A DNA stretch of 64,000 bases from NCBI RefSeq assembly GCF_029637485.1, contig NZ_CP069128.1, positions 1,758,501 through 1,822,500 of the forward strand, read 5' to 3'. Below are positions 35,886 through 45,088 of this stretch, piece by piece. The translations under genes were made by a program, and so were the position numbers. This DNA comes from Sphingomonas sp. LHG3406-1 (lineage in GTDB: Bacteria > Pseudomonadota > Alphaproteobacteria > Sphingomonadales > Sphingomonadaceae). Every line of letters begins with the position of its first letter. Position 1 is the stretch's first letter. The notes beneath the pieces are model-generated. The model ran no database searches, was not told the DNA's origin, and saw only the letters and a program-made list of their open reading frames with translations.

Positions 35886-37481
35886 ATGAGATTTGCCCGC
35901 GTCAAACCGCTCGACGCCATTCTGGCGACGGCCGAGAAGAAATCACTTCACCGCTCGCTTGGCGCGATCCAGCTGACCCTGTTCGGGATCGGCTGCGTGA
36001 TCGGCACCGGCATTTTCGTTCTGACCTCGGCCGGTGCGCAAAAGGCCGGCCCAGGGCTGATGCTGGCGTTCGCCATCGCCGGCGCCATCTGCATCGTCGC
36101 CGCCCTCTGCTATGCGGAGATTGCGGCCATGCTCCCGGTCGCAGGCTCCGCCTACACCTACACCTATTCGGTGATGGGCGAACTGCTCGCCTGGACGGTC
36201 GGATGGGCGCTGGTGCTGGAATATGCGGTCGCAGCATCGGCGGTATCCGTCGGCTGGTCAGGCTATTTTTCAGGGACCATCCTGAATGAGTTCTTTGGGG
36301 TGCAATTGCCGGCGTGGCTTGCGGCCGGTCCGCTGGCGCTCGGCGGCGCCCCTGGCGGCCTGATCAACCTTCCGGCGCTGGTGATCGCCCTCCTGGTGAC
36401 CTGGCTCCTGATGATCGGCACCAGCGAAAGTGCCAAGGTCAACGCCGTGCTGGTGGCGATCAAGGTGACGGCCCTGACCGCTTTCATCATCCTCACGCTG
36501 CCCGCCGCCGAGGCCGAGAAATTCAACCCGTTCCTGCCCGCGGGCGTGTTCGGGGGGTTCGGCTCGGGTGTCGGAGCGGTGGGCGCGGCTGCGACCATCT
36601 TCTTCGCTTATGTCGGCTTCGACGCGGTCTCCACCGCGGCCGAGGAAACCCGCGATCCGCAGCGCAACGTGCCGATCGGCCTGGTCGGCAGCCTGCTGTT
36701 CTGCACCGTCTTCTACATCCTGGTCGCCGCCGGCGCGATTGGCGCCTCTCCAACCGGCGGTCAGCCGATCTTCGGTCCGAACGGCATTCCGTTCCCGGCC
36801 GGTTCGGAGGAACTCGCCCGGCAGTGCGCGCTCCCGCAGTATAGCGAGTGGCTGGTCTGCTCCAACGAGGCGCTTGCGCACGTGCTGCGCGAGATCGGTT
36901 ATTCCTCGATCGGCAACATGCTCGGCATCGCGGCCTTTGTCGCCCTGCCGTCGGTCATCCTGATCCTGTTGTTCGGCCAGACCCGCATCTTCTTCGTGAT
37001 GAGCCGCGACGGCCTTCTTCCCGAGAAGCTCTCGACCATCCATCCAAAGTGGAAGACCCCCTACATCGTAACGGCGCTGACCGGCGCGGTGGTTGCGGTG
37101 GCCGCGGCCTTCCTCCCGGTCGGCGCGCTTGCCGACATCGCCAATGCGGGCACGCTCTACGCCTTCATGATGGTGGCGATTGCGGTGATGATGCTCCGCA
37201 AGACCGAACCCAACCGGCCGCGCAAGTTCCGGACACCGGCCTTGTGGTTGATCGGCCCGCTGACCATTGCAGGCTGTATCTTCCTGTTCCTCAACCTTCC
37301 GTTTGAAGCCATGATCGTCCTGCCGGTCTGGGCTGGGATCGGCCTCGTCATCTACTATCTCTACGGTTACCGCCACAGCCACCTTGGCCGCGGCATCGTC
37401 GAGGTGCCGGAAGCGGAAGTCGACATGCTGCAGCCGAACGTAGCTGGCATCGGCGGCGAAGGCCCTGATCAGCGCGACTGA
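35886..37481 (+). CDS. APC superfamily amino acid permease
   Basis: This 531-residue protein has about 12 membrane helices and the APC substrate-binding signature LFGIGCVIGTGIFVLTSAGAQKAGPG. A conserved FFAYVGFDAVSTAAEE helix follows, then RIFFVMSRDGLLPEKLS. That pattern is close to the cationic amino-acid transporter subfamily (YfnA/CAT-like). An extended loop with two cysteines (QCALPQYSEWLVC) lies before helix 8. Substrate cannot be assigned from sequence alone. It converges with the kinase gene at a strong terminator. Confidence 0.9.
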   Translation: MRFARVKPLDAILATAEKKSLHRSLGAIQLTLFGIGCVIGTGIFVLTSAGAQKAGPGLMLAFAIAGAICIVAALCYAEIAAMLPVAGSAYTYTYSVMGELLAWTVGWALVLEYAVAASAVSVGWSGYFSGTILNEFFGVQLPAWLAAGPLALGGAPGGLINLPALVIALLVTWLLMIGTSESAKVNAVLVAIKVTALTAFIILTLPAAEAEKFNPFLPAGVFGGFGSGVGAVGAAATIFFAYVGFDAVSTAAEETRDPQRNVPIGLVGSLLFCTVFYILVAAGAIGASPTGGQPIFGPNGIPFPAGSEELARQCALPQYSEWLVCSNEALAHVLREIGYSSIGNMLGIAAFVALPSVILILLFGQTRIFFVMSRDGLLPEKLSTIHPKWKTPYIVTALTGAVVAVAAAFLPVGALADIANAGTLYAFMMVAIAVMMLRKTEPNRPRKFRTPALWLIGPLTIAGCIFLFLNLPFEAMIVLPVWAGIGLVIYYLYGYRHSHLGRGIVEVPEAEVDMLQPNVAGIGGEGPDQRD

Positions 37482-37504
37482 TCGCAGGCGACAGCTAAAA
37501 AAGA

Positions 37505-37536
37505 AAAGGGCCGGTGCAGTGATGCACCGGCCCTTT
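37505..37536. terminator. Bidirectional terminator, permease / PfkB kinase
   Basis: A perfect 14-bp stem (aaagggccggtgca) with a GTGA loop, followed by CCTTTT on the plus side and by TTCTTTTTT on the minus side, sits between the convergent stops at 37481 and 37561. Confidence 0.9.
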
Positions 37537-37560
37537 CCTTTTGCCCGTTAGCGGGACCGC

Positions 37561-38553
37561 TCAGAGGAGATCGGAAGCCAGCGCCTTCAGGTCCTGCTCC
37601 GGCCTCGCACCATAATGCTGGATCACCTCGGCCGCGGCGATGGCGCCAAGCCGGAGCGAAGCTTCGAGCCCGAGCCCGCGCACTTCGCCGGCAAGGAAAC
37701 CGGCGGCGAACAGGTCGCCCGCACCGGTGGTGTCGACCAGATCGGCAATGGGCTCCGCCGCGACCCGCGCCCGCTCGGTGCCGCGCACCGCGACCGCACC
37801 CTGATCGCCGTGCGTGGCGACCAACAGCGGCACCTTCGGCGCCAGCGCCTCGACGGCGGCATCGAACGTCGACGCGCCGGTCATGGCGATCAGCTCGGCC
37901 TCGTTGCCGAACAGGATGTCGAGCCGCCCCTCGTCCAGAAGGCGCCGGAAGTCGTCCCCGTGGCGATCGACGACGAACGTGTCGGAGAGGGTCAGCGCAA
38001 CCTTTCGCCCGGCGGAGCGGGCAGCGGCCATCGCCTCGACCATCGCCGCGCGCGGCAGCTCGGGATCCCACAGATAGCCTTCGAGGTAGAGGATGCTGGC
38101 ATCGGCGGCGACGGACGGATCGAAGTGGCCAAGCTCGAGCCGCTGCGTCGCGCCAAGAAAGGTGTTCATCGTCCGCTGCGCATCGGGCGTGACGAGGATG
38201 AGGCTGGTGGCCGTGGCGCCGATGCCGCCGCGGGGCGCGACGATGAAGTCGATGCCCTGCGCCTTGATGTCATGGGCGTAGATGGCGCCGAGCTGGTCGT
38301 CCGCCACCTGGCCGGCGTAGGCGACCTTCAGCCCCAGAGCGGCAAGCCCCGCCGCCGTGTTGCCGGCCGAGCCGCCGCTGATCTCGCGCCCCGCCTTCAT
38401 GCGCCCGTAGAGGCGGGTCGACTCGGCTTCGTCGATCAGCCGCATCGAGCCCTTCACCAGCCCCTCGGCCGAGAGGAAGGCATCGTCGGCGTCGGCGATC
38501 ACGTCGACGATGGCATTGCCGATGGCCAGCACGTCGTAGCGGGGAGCGGTCAT
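37561..38553 (-). CDS. PfkB family carbohydrate/adenosine kinase
   Basis: This 330-residue ribokinase-fold protein has the N-terminal SGGSAGNTAAGLAALG motif and the catalytic DTTGAGDLFAAGFL signature with the anion hole and Asp base. The overall pattern (AIGNAIVDVIA start, GATATSLILVTPDAQRTMNTFLGA) is close to proteobacterial adenosine kinases. It probably phosphorylates adenosine or another nucleoside with ATP; the precise substrate is not proven. It is alone on its strand. Confidence 0.88.
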   Translation of the reverse strand: MTAPRYDVLAIGNAIVDVIADADDAFLSAEGLVKGSMRLIDEAESTRLYGRMKAGREISGGSAGNTAAGLAALGLKVAYAGQVADDQLGAIYAHDIKAQGIDFIVAPRGGIGATATSLILVTPDAQRTMNTFLGATQRLELGHFDPSVAADASILYLEGYLWDPELPRAAMVEAMAAARSAGRKVALTLSDTFVVDRHGDDFRRLLDEGRLDILFGNEAELIAMTGASTFDAAVEALAPKVPLLVATHGDQGAVAVRGTERARVAAEPIADLVDTTGAGDLFAAGFLAGEVRGLGLEASLRLGAIAAAEVIQHYGARPEQDLKALASDLL

Positions 38554-38633
38554 GAAAATTCCTGGATGATGGGGTCGATAAAGTGCGCGGGCGGGTAGCC
38601 GCCACTCGCTTGTCAGTCCAGCGCATTGCCGCC

Positions 38634-38999
38634 ATGGCCTTCCCGATGCGCCGCCTGTTCCCCCTTGCCGCCCTGATCCTCGGCGCCTGCGCCACTACGC
38701 CGCGACCGGCACCTCCGGCCGCGCAGCCGAGGCCCGAGGCGCCGCCGCCGGTGCGCACCAATCTGTCGGGCCTGGCGGAACCGGATCTCGTCCGCCGCTT
38801 CGGTGCCGCGCCGTTCCGGGTCAGCGAAGGTCCGGGCCTTAAGCTCCAGTGGCAGAGCGCGACCTGCGTCCTCGACACCTACCTCTACCCGCCCCAGGGC
38901 GGAGGAGCGGCGACCGTCCTCCATGCCGACGCACGGCGGCCGCTGACGGGGGAGACCATTCCCGTCGAGGTCTGCGTGGCGAGCTTCCCGGTCCGCTAG
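38634..38999 (+). CDS. Small lipoprotein of unknown function
   Basis: This 121-residue protein has a lipobox LILGAC and a Pro/Ala linker. A compact domain (NLSGLAEPDLVRRFGAAPFRVSEG, then WQSATCVLDTYLYP) resembles the SmpA/BamE-like beta fold seen in small envelope lipoproteins. That likeness is by eye only. ATGs at 38634 and 38646 are both possible starts. Its stop overlaps the convergent queG stop by four bases. Confidence 0.72.
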   Translation: MAFPMRRLFPLAALILGACATTPRPAPPAAQPRPEAPPPVRTNLSGLAEPDLVRRFGAAPFRVSEGPGLKLQWQSATCVLDTYLYPPQGGGAATVLHADARRPLTGETIPVEVCVASFPVR

Positions 39000-40039
39000 G
39001 CGGTCAGGCGCCCTGCCGCCCAGCCGGCGGCTTCGGCCACGACCGGGTCCTCGTCGCTGCGCAACCGTTCGACGTGCGGGCGCAGGGAAGGATCGCCGCT
39101 GTTCCCCGCCGCGATCAGGCAGTTGCGGAGGAAACGCTTCACTCCGATCCGCTTGATCGGACTGCCCGCAAACAATGCCCGGAAGCCCTCGTCGTCCAGC
39201 ATCAGCAGGTCGGCGAGCCTCGGCGCGACCAGTTCGGCGCGCGGCAGAAAGGCCCTGTTCGCCTGCGCCTGCTCGGCAAAGCGGTTCCACGGACAGGCGG
39301 CAAGGCAGTCGTCGCAGCCGTAGATGCGATTGCCCATGGCCTCTCGAAACTCGAGCGGGATCGGGCCACTATGCTCGATGGTCAGGTAGGAGATGCACTT
39401 GCGGGCATCGATCCGGCGCGGGCCGTCGATGGCGCCGGTCGGGCAAGCGGCCATGCAGGCGGTGCAGCTGCCGCAATGGTCGCGCCCCGGCTCGTCGGGT
39501 TCGAGCTCCAGTTCCGTGAAGATGACGCCCAGGAACAGCCAGTTGCCGTGGCTGCGGGAAAGAAGATTGGTATGCTTCCCCTGCCAGCCGATCCCGGCGG
39601 CGGCGCTCAGCGGCTTTTCCATCACCGGCGCGGTGTCGACGAACACCTTGAGCTGCGACGGCACGCTGTCGACGATGAAGCGCGCGAGGGCCTTGAGCGC
39701 CTTCTTGACCGTCTTGTGATAGTCGGCGCCCTGGGCATAGACGCTGATCCGGCCGTGATCCGGCGCCCCCTCCAGGGCACGCGGGTCGGTTCCGGGCGCA
39801 TAGCTCATGGCGAGCGCGATCACGCTCCTGGCCTCCGGCCACAGCGATTGCGGATGGGCCCGCTGGCCGGCCCTCTCCTCCATCCAGCCCATCGTCCCGT
39901 GGCGGCCTTCCGCCAGCCACGCGCGCAGCGCCTCGCCCGCCTGCGGCACGGCATCGGCGCGCGCAAAGCCGCACGTGACGAAGCCGATCCGCTCGGCCTC
40001 CGCCCGTATCCGTTCCTTAAGACTTGCAGGCTCAAGCAC
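38996..40039 (-). CDS. queG: Epoxyqueuosine reductase
   Basis: This 347-residue cobalamin and 4Fe-4S enzyme performs the last step of queuosine synthesis in tRNA. Cluster ligands are C189, C192, C195, C199 (CGSCTACMAACP) and C242, C245, C249 (CDDCLAACPWN), with the partner cysteine C215; D135 in VDTAPVMEK is the likely catalytic acid. The C-terminal HEAT-like tail (FLRNCLIAAGNSGDP) binds tRNA in known QueG structures. The GTG at 40039 is the best start. No other queuosine genes are adjacent. Confidence 0.95.
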   Translation of the reverse strand: MLEPASLKERIRAEAERIGFVTCGFARADAVPQAGEALRAWLAEGRHGTMGWMEERAGQRAHPQSLWPEARSVIALAMSYAPGTDPRALEGAPDHGRISVYAQGADYHKTVKKALKALARFIVDSVPSQLKVFVDTAPVMEKPLSAAAGIGWQGKHTNLLSRSHGNWLFLGVIFTELELEPDEPGRDHCGSCTACMAACPTGAIDGPRRIDARKCISYLTIEHSGPIPLEFREAMGNRIYGCDDCLAACPWNRFAEQAQANRAFLPRAELVAPRLADLLMLDDEGFRALFAGSPIKRIGVKRFLRNCLIAAGNSGDPSLRPHVERLRSDEDPVVAEAAGWAAGRLTA

Positions 40040-40079
40040 TTGGTCTCACTACAGGCGGCGAGACGGGGAGACCAGACGA

Positions 40080-41027
40080 GTGCTGCAGCAGGCGAGTGGG
40101 GGCGACTTTGCCGTCGAAGCCCACGATCTGGTCAAGGATTTCGGTGACAAGCGCGCTGTCGATGGTGTCAGCCTGGAGGTCCCGACCGGCAGCATCTTCG
40201 GCCTGCTCGGCCCCAATGGCGCGGGCAAGACGACCAGCCTGCGTCTCCTGCTCGGGATCATCGATCCCGACAGCGGCACGCGCCGCCTGCTCGGCCGGGC
40301 AGCACCGCTCGAAGCCGCATCGGACGTCGGCTACCTGCCCGAGGAGCGCGGCCTCTACCCGGCGATGACCGCCCGCGAGGCAATTGCCTTCATGGGTGCT
40401 CTTCGTGGGCTCCCCCTTGCCGAAGGCCGCCTTCGCGCGTCCGCCATGCTCGCCGAGCGCGGGCTGTCGGACTGGGAGAAGAAGCCGATCCGCACCTTGT
40501 CCAAGGGCATGGCGCAGACGGTGCAGCTGCTCGGAACGCTGGTCCACCGGCCCAGGCTGATCGTCCTCGACGAGCCCTTCTCCGGCCTCGACGCGATCAA
40601 CCAGGAGAAGCTCGAAGGGTTGATCCGGGCCGAGGCGGCGGGCGGCGCGACGATCATCTTCTCGACCCATGTGATCGCCCATGCCGAGCGCCTGTGCGAA
40701 CGGATCGCGATCATCGCCGGCGGCAAGGTCGCCTTCGCCGGCGAAGTCGATGCGGCCCGCGGCCGGCTTCGCCCGATCGTTCGCCTGCAGACCCGGGCGG
40801 CCGACGGCCCCTGGCGTGCCGCCCTGCCGCCAGGAGCGCGTCAGGTCGGGCGCGAGTGGCGTTTCGAACTCCCGCAGGAGGGTCCCGAGCCCTTGCTTCG
40901 CGCCCTGCTTGAGGGCGGTGCTGGCATCGAAACCCTGTCGATCGAGCGGCCGGGCCTGCACGACGCCTTCGTCGCGATCGCCGGGGCGAGTGCCGTGGAA
41001 GCGATGGCGCAGGAGGTCGGCGCGTGA
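40080..41027 (+). CDS. ABC transporter ATP-binding protein (NatA-like)
   Basis: This 315-residue ATPase has Walker A GPNGAGKTT, a modified signature LSKGMAQTVQL, Walker B LIVLDEPFSGLD and H-loop STHVIAHAE. A C-terminal DUF4162-like domain follows (RLQTRAADGPWRAALPPGARQV). The pattern matches NatA-type ATPases that pair with NatB permeases. The GTG at 40080 is only 40 bp from the divergent queG start. It overlaps the permease gene as GTGA. Confidence 0.92.
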   Translation: MLQQASGGDFAVEAHDLVKDFGDKRAVDGVSLEVPTGSIFGLLGPNGAGKTTSLRLLLGIIDPDSGTRRLLGRAAPLEAASDVGYLPEERGLYPAMTAREAIAFMGALRGLPLAEGRLRASAMLAERGLSDWEKKPIRTLSKGMAQTVQLLGTLVHRPRLIVLDEPFSGLDAINQEKLEGLIRAEAAGGATIIFSTHVIAHAERLCERIAIIAGGKVAFAGEVDAARGRLRPIVRLQTRAADGPWRAALPPGARQVGREWRFELPQEGPEPLLRALLEGGAGIETLSIERPGLHDAFVAIAGASAVEAMAQEVGA

Positions 41028-42226
41028 CCCGCTCGATGAACCGCTTCCAGGCCGCCTTCGTCATCGCCCGTCGCGATTATGCGGCGACCGTGCTCAGCCG
41101 GACCTTCCTCTTCTTCCTGCTCGGCCCCCTCTTCCCGCTGGCCATCGCCGGCCTGTTCGCCGGCATCGGCGCGAACGTCGGCAGTCGCGAACTGCCGCAG
41201 CTGGCGGTCATCGCCGCGCCCGCCGACTTCGCGCGTCTCGCTTCGGCCCGGGAGCAGCTCGAAGGCATCCCCGGTGTCGGCGGCTTCCCGCAACTGGTCC
41301 CGGCTGCCCCGGGCACAGACCCGCGGGCCTTGCTTGCCGCCAGGGACAGGCCGGTCGTCGCCGTCCTCGTCCGGCCATTCGACAATCCCCGCCTGATCGG
41401 CGCGGTCGAGCGGAACGGGAGCATGAGCGGGCAGGTGCGCCTGATGATCGCCCGCGCGTCGCCTGCAGCCGCCCCGCTGCCCGACATCGCGGTCGAGCGG
41501 GTCGCCGGGGCGTCCGGAGCGGTCGAATCTGCACGGGCCACCACCGCCCGTGCCGGCCAGGCCCTGCTCTTTTTCCTGACTCTGCTCCTGTCCGGCATGC
41601 TGTTGTCGCAGTTCATCGAGGAGAAATCGAACAAGGTCATCGAGATCCTCGCCGCCGCCGTCCCCGTCGAAACGGTGTTCCTTGGCAAGCTGTTCGCGAT
41701 GATGACCGTCAGTCTGACCGGCATCGCCGTCTGGACCAGCAGCGGGCTGGCCGCGGCCTTGCTTCTCGTGCCTTCGGAACGCCTGATGTCGCTTCCGGCG
41801 CCGGCGGTCGGCTGGCCCTTCTTCTTGTTCCTGGGCTGCGCCTACTTCGCGATGAGCTACCTGCTGACCGGCGCGGCGTTCCTCGGGATCGGAGCGCAGG
41901 CGAACTCGGCGCGCGAGGTTCAGACCCTGTCGATGCCGGTCACGATGAGCCAGGTCGCGCTGTTCGCCATCGCCAGTGCGGCGGTCACCAACCCCTATGG
42001 AGCAAGCGGCCTGTTCGCCGCCGCCTTCCCCCTGTCGTCGCCCTACGCGATGATGGCACGCGCCGCGATGGATCCGGCGATCCTGCCCCACCTTGCCGCA
42101 CTGGCATGGCAGATGCTCTGGCTGGCGCTGATCCTCAAGCTGGCGGCCGCCTGGTTCCGCCGCTCCGTGCTCAGCGGCAAGAGTGGCAGGAAGGGCTGGT
42201 GGAAGCGCAAGGCCGCCAAGGCGTGA
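41024..42226 (+). CDS. ABC-2 type permease (NatB-like)
   Basis: This 400-residue protein has an N-terminal helix (residues 30-50) and a large extracytoplasmic domain. Five or six C-terminal helices from about residue 180 include LSGMLLSQFIEEKSNKVIEIL, the hallmark of NatB/ABC-2 permeases. The C-terminus is Lys/Arg-rich. Together with the upstream ATPase it forms an exporter; NatAB systems export Na+ but many homologues have unknown substrates. Confidence 0.9.
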   Translation: MTRSMNRFQAAFVIARRDYAATVLSRTFLFFLLGPLFPLAIAGLFAGIGANVGSRELPQLAVIAAPADFARLASAREQLEGIPGVGGFPQLVPAAPGTDPRALLAARDRPVVAVLVRPFDNPRLIGAVERNGSMSGQVRLMIARASPAAAPLPDIAVERVAGASGAVESARATTARAGQALLFFLTLLLSGMLLSQFIEEKSNKVIEILAAAVPVETVFLGKLFAMMTVSLTGIAVWTSSGLAAALLLVPSERLMSLPAPAVGWPFFLFLGCAYFAMSYLLTGAAFLGIGAQANSAREVQTLSMPVTMSQVALFAIASAAVTNPYGASGLFAAAFPLSSPYAMMARAAMDPAILPHLAALAWQMLWLALILKLAAAWFRRSVLSGKSGRKGWWKRKAAKA

Positions 42227-42248
42227 GCGCCCCGGCGCGTCTCCCGGC

Positions 42249-42830
42249 CTAAGCCGCCGCCTTCTGTGCGTACATTGCCTGGTCGGCGCGGGCGAGCACC
42301 GCTGCGGGCGTGTCGCCGGGCCGGATCTCGGCGATGCCGATAGCCGCGGACAGCGGGATGGCACTGCCGTCGTAGGTGAAGCTGCTGTCCGCGATGCGGT
42401 CGGTGAGCCGAAGCGCCGTTTCGGTCGCCTGGCCAAGATCGATCCGCTCGAGCAGCACGGCGAATTCGTCACCCCCGAATCGGGCCACGCAATCGCTCTG
42501 GCGCACGCCGCCGGTCAGCAGCTCGGCGACATGGATCAGCGCCGCATCGCCGGCTTCGTGCCCAAAGCTATCGTTGACCATCTTCAGCCCGTCAACGTCG
42601 ACGAACAGCAGCGCACCGCAGTCGCCATAGCGCTCCGCCCGGTCGATCAGCGCCAAGAGCTGCCGTTCGAACCCGCGGCGGTTGGGGACAGGAACGAGCG
42701 CGTCGTGATGGGCCAGCCGGTCGAGTTCGCCGACCTGCCGCTCGAGCCGGGCGACCGTTGCGCGCAGCCGTGCGATCTCCGCCCGCAGGACCAGCGGATC
42801 ATCGTCGATCATCGGTCGCTCGTCCGTCAT
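42249..42830 (-). CDS. Diguanylate cyclase, single GGDEF domain
   Basis: This 193-residue protein has a short coiled coil (about 14-40) and a complete GGDEF domain: LFVDVDGLKMVNDSFGHEAGD, GGDEF at 119-123 and ADQAMYAQK at the end. RQSD at 110-113 lies exactly five residues before GGDEF, the position of the product-inhibition I-site. It makes cyclic di-GMP from GTP; dimerisation by the coiled coil is inferred. No sensory domain is attached. ATG at 42830 is chosen over the adjacent GTG. Confidence 0.93.
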   Translation of the reverse strand: MTDERPMIDDDPLVLRAEIARLRATVARLERQVGELDRLAHHDALVPVPNRRGFERQLLALIDRAERYGDCGALLFVDVDGLKMVNDSFGHEAGDAALIHVAELLTGGVRQSDCVARFGGDEFAVLLERIDLGQATETALRLTDRIADSSFTYDGSAIPLSAAIGIAEIRPGDTPAAVLARADQAMYAQKAAA

Positions 42831-42953
42831 CACCGTCCCCGCTGCTTACGGCTGCACGGCCCATAACCCAGATCAAGGCTCTTGGGGAGCGGGTGACAGC
42901 ACGCACGCGCCGCTCTAGACAGCAGCCCGAGCTGAGGAAGGCGATCGGGGCTA

Positions 42954-43427
42954 ATGGACGTCGGTATCATCATGGGTAGTCAGTCCGACTGGGAGACGAT
43001 GCGACATGCCGCATCCATTCTCGACGAGCTCGGCATCCCCCATGAAGCAAAGGTGGTGTCCGCGCACCGTACACCGCAGCGCCTGTACGAATATGCAACA
43101 GGAGCGAAGGCCCGCGGGCTCAAGCTGATCATCGCCGGTGCGGGCGGAGCGGCCCATCTTCCCGGCATGACCGCATCGATGACCAGCCTTCCGGTCCTTG
43201 GTGTACCGGTCGAGAGCAAGGCCCTGTCCGGGCTGGATAGCTTGTTGTCCATCGTCCAGATGCCGGGCGGCATCCCCGTCGCCACTCTGGCGATCGGCAA
43301 GGCGGGTGCGATCAACGCCGGGCTGCTCGCCGCCTCGATCCTCGCCCTGTCCGACCAAGCCCTGGCGGGACGCCTCGACGCCTGGCGGGCGCGGCAGACC
43401 GAGAGCATCGCCGAGCAGCCCGAGTGA
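42954..43427 (+). CDS. purE: N5-carboxyaminoimidazole ribonucleotide mutase
   Basis: This 157-residue class I PurE converts N5-CAIR to CAIR in purine synthesis. Signatures are [24 protein letters not shown] and [14 protein letters not shown] with the active-site histidines. It overlaps purK by four bases (GTGA), the usual purEK pair. Confidence 0.97.
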   Translation: MDVGIIMGSQSDWETMRHAASILDELGIPHEAKVVSAHRTPQRLYEYATGAKARGLKLIIAGAGGAAHLPGMTASMTSLPVLGVPVESKALSGLDSLLSIVQMPGGIPVATLAIGKAGAINAGLLAASILALSDQALAGRLDAWRARQTESIAEQPE

Positions 43428-44479
43428 TCCCTCCCGGAGCGACCATCGGGATCATCGGCGGCGGCCAGCTTGGCCGGATGCTCGCCCTCGCCGCAGCCCC
43501 GCTCGGCTACAGGTGCCACATCTTCGACCCGCATGAATCGCCCTGTGCCGCCGATGTCGCCGCAAGCTTCACGCGTGCCGCCTTCGACGACGTGCCAGCA
43601 CTGGAGCGCTTCGCCGCCGAGTGCGCGGTCGTCACCTACGAGTTCGAGAACCTTCCCGTCGGCCCGCTTGCGACCATCGCCGGCAAGCTCAGGCCCGGCA
43701 CTCCTAGCCTGGCCATCGCGCAGGACCGCGCGGCCGAGAAGGCGTTCGTCGAGGAGGCGGGCGCCAGCCCGGCCGCCTGGCGCAAGGTCGACGGGCCGGA
43801 CGACATCAGGGCCGCGGCCGAGGCGCTCGGGCTCCCGCTCGTGCTCAAGACGCGGCGCGACGGCTATGACGGCAAGGGGCAGGCATGGCTTCGCTCCGCC
43901 GATGCCGCCGACCGACTGTGGCAGGAACTTGGCCAACGGCCGCTGGTGGCGGAACAGGCGATCCGCTTCGAGGCGGAATTCTCCGTCGTCCTTGCGCGCG
44001 GCGCGGATGGGGCCGTCGCCTTCTTCGATTCGACCCGCAACATCCATGAAGGCGGTATCCTGCGCCGCTCGGAGCTGCCGGCGGGGCCGGCGATCGAGCG
44101 CCATCTGGCGGAAGCCCGCACCCATGCCGCGGCGATCGCCGAGCGGCTCGGCCATGTCGGCGTGCTCACGGTCGAGTATTTCGCCTGCGCAGCAGGTCCC
44201 CTCGTCAACGAGATAGCGCCGCGTGTGCACAATAGCGGGCACTGGACCATCGAAGGCGCCGCCACGTCGCAGTTCGAGCAGCATATCCGCGCCATCTGCG
44301 GGCTCCCGCTCGGCGGCACGACCCTGCGGGCGTCGCGGGTGACGATGGACAATCTGATCGGCGACGACATCGAGCAATGGCCGGCGTTGGTCGCCGACCC
44401 TGCCGTCAATGCGCACCTCTACGGCAAGGGCGAGCCCCGGTCCGGCCGCAAGATGGGGCACGTCACGCGCCTCGGCTAA
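43424..44479 (+). CDS. purK: N5-carboxyaminoimidazole ribonucleotide synthase
   Basis: This 351-residue ATP-grasp enzyme makes N5-CAIR from AIR, bicarbonate and ATP. Motifs are [47 protein letters not shown] and [18 protein letters not shown]. It is coupled to purE. The GTG start at 43424 follows from the overlap. Confidence 0.96.
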   Translation: MIPPGATIGIIGGGQLGRMLALAAAPLGYRCHIFDPHESPCAADVAASFTRAAFDDVPALERFAAECAVVTYEFENLPVGPLATIAGKLRPGTPSLAIAQDRAAEKAFVEEAGASPAAWRKVDGPDDIRAAAEALGLPLVLKTRRDGYDGKGQAWLRSADAADRLWQELGQRPLVAEQAIRFEAEFSVVLARGADGAVAFFDSTRNIHEGGILRRSELPAGPAIERHLAEARTHAAAIAERLGHVGVLTVEYFACAAGPLVNEIAPRVHNSGHWTIEGAATSQFEQHIRAICGLPLGGTTLRASRVTMDNLIGDDIEQWPALVADPAVNAHLYGKGEPRSGRKMGHVTRLG

Positions 44480-44511
44480 GCCGCCGACGAAACACCCAGG
44501 GGCTTCGCGAG

Positions 44512-45018
44512 TTGTGGCCGCGTAGCCGACCATCGGAGTTCCGGATCCTGTACCGCCTCGCGCCGCTGGCCTTGCTGGCGTTCGCCGCCAGCACTGACGC
44601 CGCTGCCCCCGCGCCTCCCGGCGCGGCGCTCCGCTTCATGCGCGGCGACTGCGAGGCGCTGGCGATGCCGGGCGGCCGCGGCACCAACTGCCGGCCGGAA
44701 CTGGTCAACCTCGTCTATGCCTCGGGTGCCGTTTCCTTCGTCTTCACCGGCAATGACCGCCGTCTGCTGAGCTTCAGGGGCCGGGTCGCCGGCAACCAGG
44801 GCGACCAGGCTCGGGTGCGTGTCGAGCAGGTGACCATCGTCGCCCCTCGCGGGGGTGCCGTCCGGACCCAGCCGGCCAAGGGCTCGTGCCTGCTCACCCC
44901 ATTTGCCGTCGACCGCAGCCGCCTCGATTGCACGGCAACGGGCAATGGCGGTCGCTATTCGGGCACCTTCCGGACCAGCGACGAGCGGCCGCGCCTCGTC
45001 ACCCTCACCGGCGCCTGA
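44512..45018 (+). CDS. Exported protein of unknown function
   Basis: A protein of about 168 residues: a hydrophobic signal-like segment (LYRLAPLALLAFAASTDAAA) leads into a beta-rich mature domain of about 130 residues with four cysteines (GDCEA, TNCRP, GSCLL, DCTA). I do not recognise the family. No ATG fits; TTG at 44512 (with CAGGGG upstream) or CTG at 44548 are the candidates, so the N-terminus is uncertain. It follows purK by 32 bp. Confidence 0.65.
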   Translation: MWPRSRPSEFRILYRLAPLALLAFAASTDAAAPAPPGAALRFMRGDCEALAMPGGRGTNCRPELVNLVYASGAVSFVFTGNDRRLLSFRGRVAGNQGDQARVRVEQVTIVAPRGGAVRTQPAKGSCLLTPFAVDRSRLDCTATGNGGRYSGTFRTSDERPRLVTLTGA

Positions 45019-45033
45019 AACGTAGAAAAAGGA

Positions 45034-45063
45034 ACGGGCCCCGGCGTTCCCGCCGGAGCCCGT
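45034..45063 (-). terminator. Terminator of the M16 peptidase gene
   Basis: A 13-bp stem with one G-T pair (acgggccccggcg/cgccggagcccgt) and a TTCC loop is followed on the minus strand by CCTTTTTC. It lies between convergent stops at 45018 and 45089. Confidence 0.85.
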
Positions 45064-45088
45064 CCTCATTGGTTCAAGGACTTGGGCC